Part shown: in pieces, positions 63,194-64,000 of the stretch
Numbering within the stretch: position 1 is the stretch's first letter
Layout: each line of letters opens with the position of its first letter
Assembly: GCA_026005035.1 (NCBI GenBank)
Contig: BPKH01000006.1
Coordinates: 154,132-218,131, forward strand
Length of the DNA stretch: 64,000 nucleotides
Source: Porticoccaceae bacterium
GTDB lineage: Bacteria; Pseudomonadota; Gammaproteobacteria; Pseudomonadales; Porticoccaceae
Direction of reading: 5' to 3'
Notes under the pieces: generated by a model
Databases searched by the model: none
What the model saw: only the letters and a program-made list of their open reading frames with translations
What the model was told of the DNA's origin: nothing
Translations under genes and position numbers: made by a program

Positions 63194-64000
63194 ATGGCGA
63201 CTTGCGAGTCGACGGCGGATCCCGTCCGCCGCGTTCTGGTGGCGATGCTTCTCGTCGTCACCCTGCTCGCCTGGGCGAGCATGGCGTTGCTCACCGCGAA
63301 GACCCATCGCGAGGCGCCGCCCTTGCCCGAGGCGGTTGCCGATCCGGCGGGCGAGCTGCTTTTCACCCATGAGGATCTCGTGGCCGGCAAGGCCGCCTTC
63401 CAGCGCTCGGGCCTCATGGACTTCGGTTCACTGTTCGGCATGGGCGCCTACTTCGGCGAGGACTACGCGGCCCGCGCGCTCCGGGTGCTGGGCGAAGAGG
63501 TCGCGGCCGTCTTCGCCGAGCGGGGGGCCGGCCAGGCGGATGCCCGCGCGCAGATGCAGGCAGCGCTGCGCTCCATCCGGATAAGTGAGGGCACCGTGGT
63601 GGTGGATGTCGCTGTCGCCGCAGGCATCCGCCGCGCCCGCGAGCGGCTCGCCGCCCACTACGGCGCGACCCGGGCCGCCGACGGCTACGTGGCGCCGGCT
63701 CTTGGGGAGCGCGGGCTCCGGCAGCTCGCGGACTTCTTCCTCTACAGCGCGCTCATCGCGGTCGCGCCGCGCCCGGACGGCAGCATGAGCTGGACGGCGA
63801 ACTGGCCGCCGGAGCCGCTGGTGGGCAACGCGCCACCCGCGGCGGCGATCACCTGGACGGTGGCCGGGCTCGGCGCGATGCTCCTCGGCATCGGGCTCGT
63901 CCTGCTCGTCTACCGGCTGTGGATCGAGCCGGAAAGCCATCCGGGCGAAGCCGACCCGGCGATGCTCGCCGCCTTCACGCCGCCGACGCCGAGCCAGCGC
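63194..64000 (+). CDS. norZ: Quinol-type nitric oxide reductase (qNOR), N-terminal part only
   Basis: The start of a qNOR, which reduces NO to N2O with electrons from quinol. A first membrane helix (VLVAMLLVVTLLAWASMALL) is followed by a periplasmic cytochrome-c-like fold that has no CXXCH haem motif, the hallmark of qNOR as against cNOR: DLVAGKAAFQRSGLMDFGSLFGMGAYFGEDY. A second helix (TWTVAGLGAMLLGIGLVLLVYRLW) begins the catalytic core, but the gene runs off the right edge after about 269 of an expected 750 or so residues. GGGAGGACTG precedes the ATG. Confidence 0.9.
   Translation, partial: MATCESTADPVRRVLVAMLLVVTLLAWASMALLTAKTHREAPPLPEAVADPAGELLFTHEDLVAGKAAFQRSGLMDFGSLFGMGAYFGEDYAARALRVLGEEVAAVFAERGAGQADARAQMQAALRSIRISEGTVVVDVAVAAGIRRARERLAAHYGATRAADGYVAPALGERGLRQLADFFLYSALIAVAPRPDGSMSWTANWPPEPLVGNAPPAAAITWTVAGLGAMLLGIGLVLLVYRLWIEPESHPGEADPAMLAAFTPPTPSQR

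Overview
The window is GC-rich chromosomal DNA, coding on both strands and gene-dense throughout. Gene content and order are those of a gammaproteobacterium: lptD-surA-pdxA, amgK-murU, rsmD/ftsY-ftsE-ftsX-rpoH, rpmB-rpmG and xseB-ispA-dxs. The mix of a Chromatiales/Ectothiorhodospiraceae-like core, a quinol-type NO reductase and a copper-responsive bufferin operon suggests a free-living environmental lineage, but that placement is inference. No insertion sequence, prophage, integrase or CRISPR array was seen.

Layout. 1-4.6 kb: pdxA (partial), surA and lptD, all leftward. 4.7-7.8 kb: amgK-murU peptidoglycan recycling pair and an aromatic/aspartate aminotransferase. 7.8-11.8 kb: leftward xseB-ispA-dxs-cytochrome c-HTH operon. 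11.8-12.3 kb: a gene-free gap that holds a strong candidate CsrB/RsmY-type regulatory RNA with a GacA-like palindrome upstream and a terminator at its end. 12.3-20.8 kb: HNH endonuclease, sodium symporter, universal stress protein, purE-purK, fructosamine kinase, DegP-like protease, a helical unknown and bioA. 20.8-27.7 kb: Kef-type antiporter, a small secreted unknown, a PRPP-synthetase-like/AMP-phosphorylase-like pair, a GST and rlmI. 27.7-33.1 kb: a TonB receptor-YfiR-GGDEF/EAL operon and a small outer-membrane barrel. 33.1-39 kb: calcium antiporter and a Gld-like ABC system. 39-40.9 kb: SDR, HxlR regulator and a P460-like cytochrome. 40.9-43.4 kb: a complete bufferin (copper-binding RiPP) operon bufA-bufB-bufC-doxX. 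43.5-47 kb: tRNA-Gly(CCC), rpmB-rpmG, exbD, mutM, coaD, rsmD. 47-52.8 kb: ftsY-ftsE-ftsX, rpoH, DUF423, trmB and an FKBP isomerase. 52.8-58.2 kb: a leftward run of gshA, acpH, dsbB, LpxH-like, glycosyltransferase and PAP2 genes. 58.3-63.1 kb: RND efflux pair and ogt. 63.1-64 kb: an FNR/DNR-like box and the start of a qNOR gene running off the right end.

Sequence quality. About 40 genes are intact, but many essential genes carry single-base frameshifts. Nearly all are one extra base in a run of three or more identical bases, and removing that base restores a normal protein. They cluster at 10.0-20.5 kb and 47.7-59.1 kb and are absent from 20.8-47.7 kb. I treat these as sequencing or assembly errors and annotate the genes as functional, giving the position of each shift.
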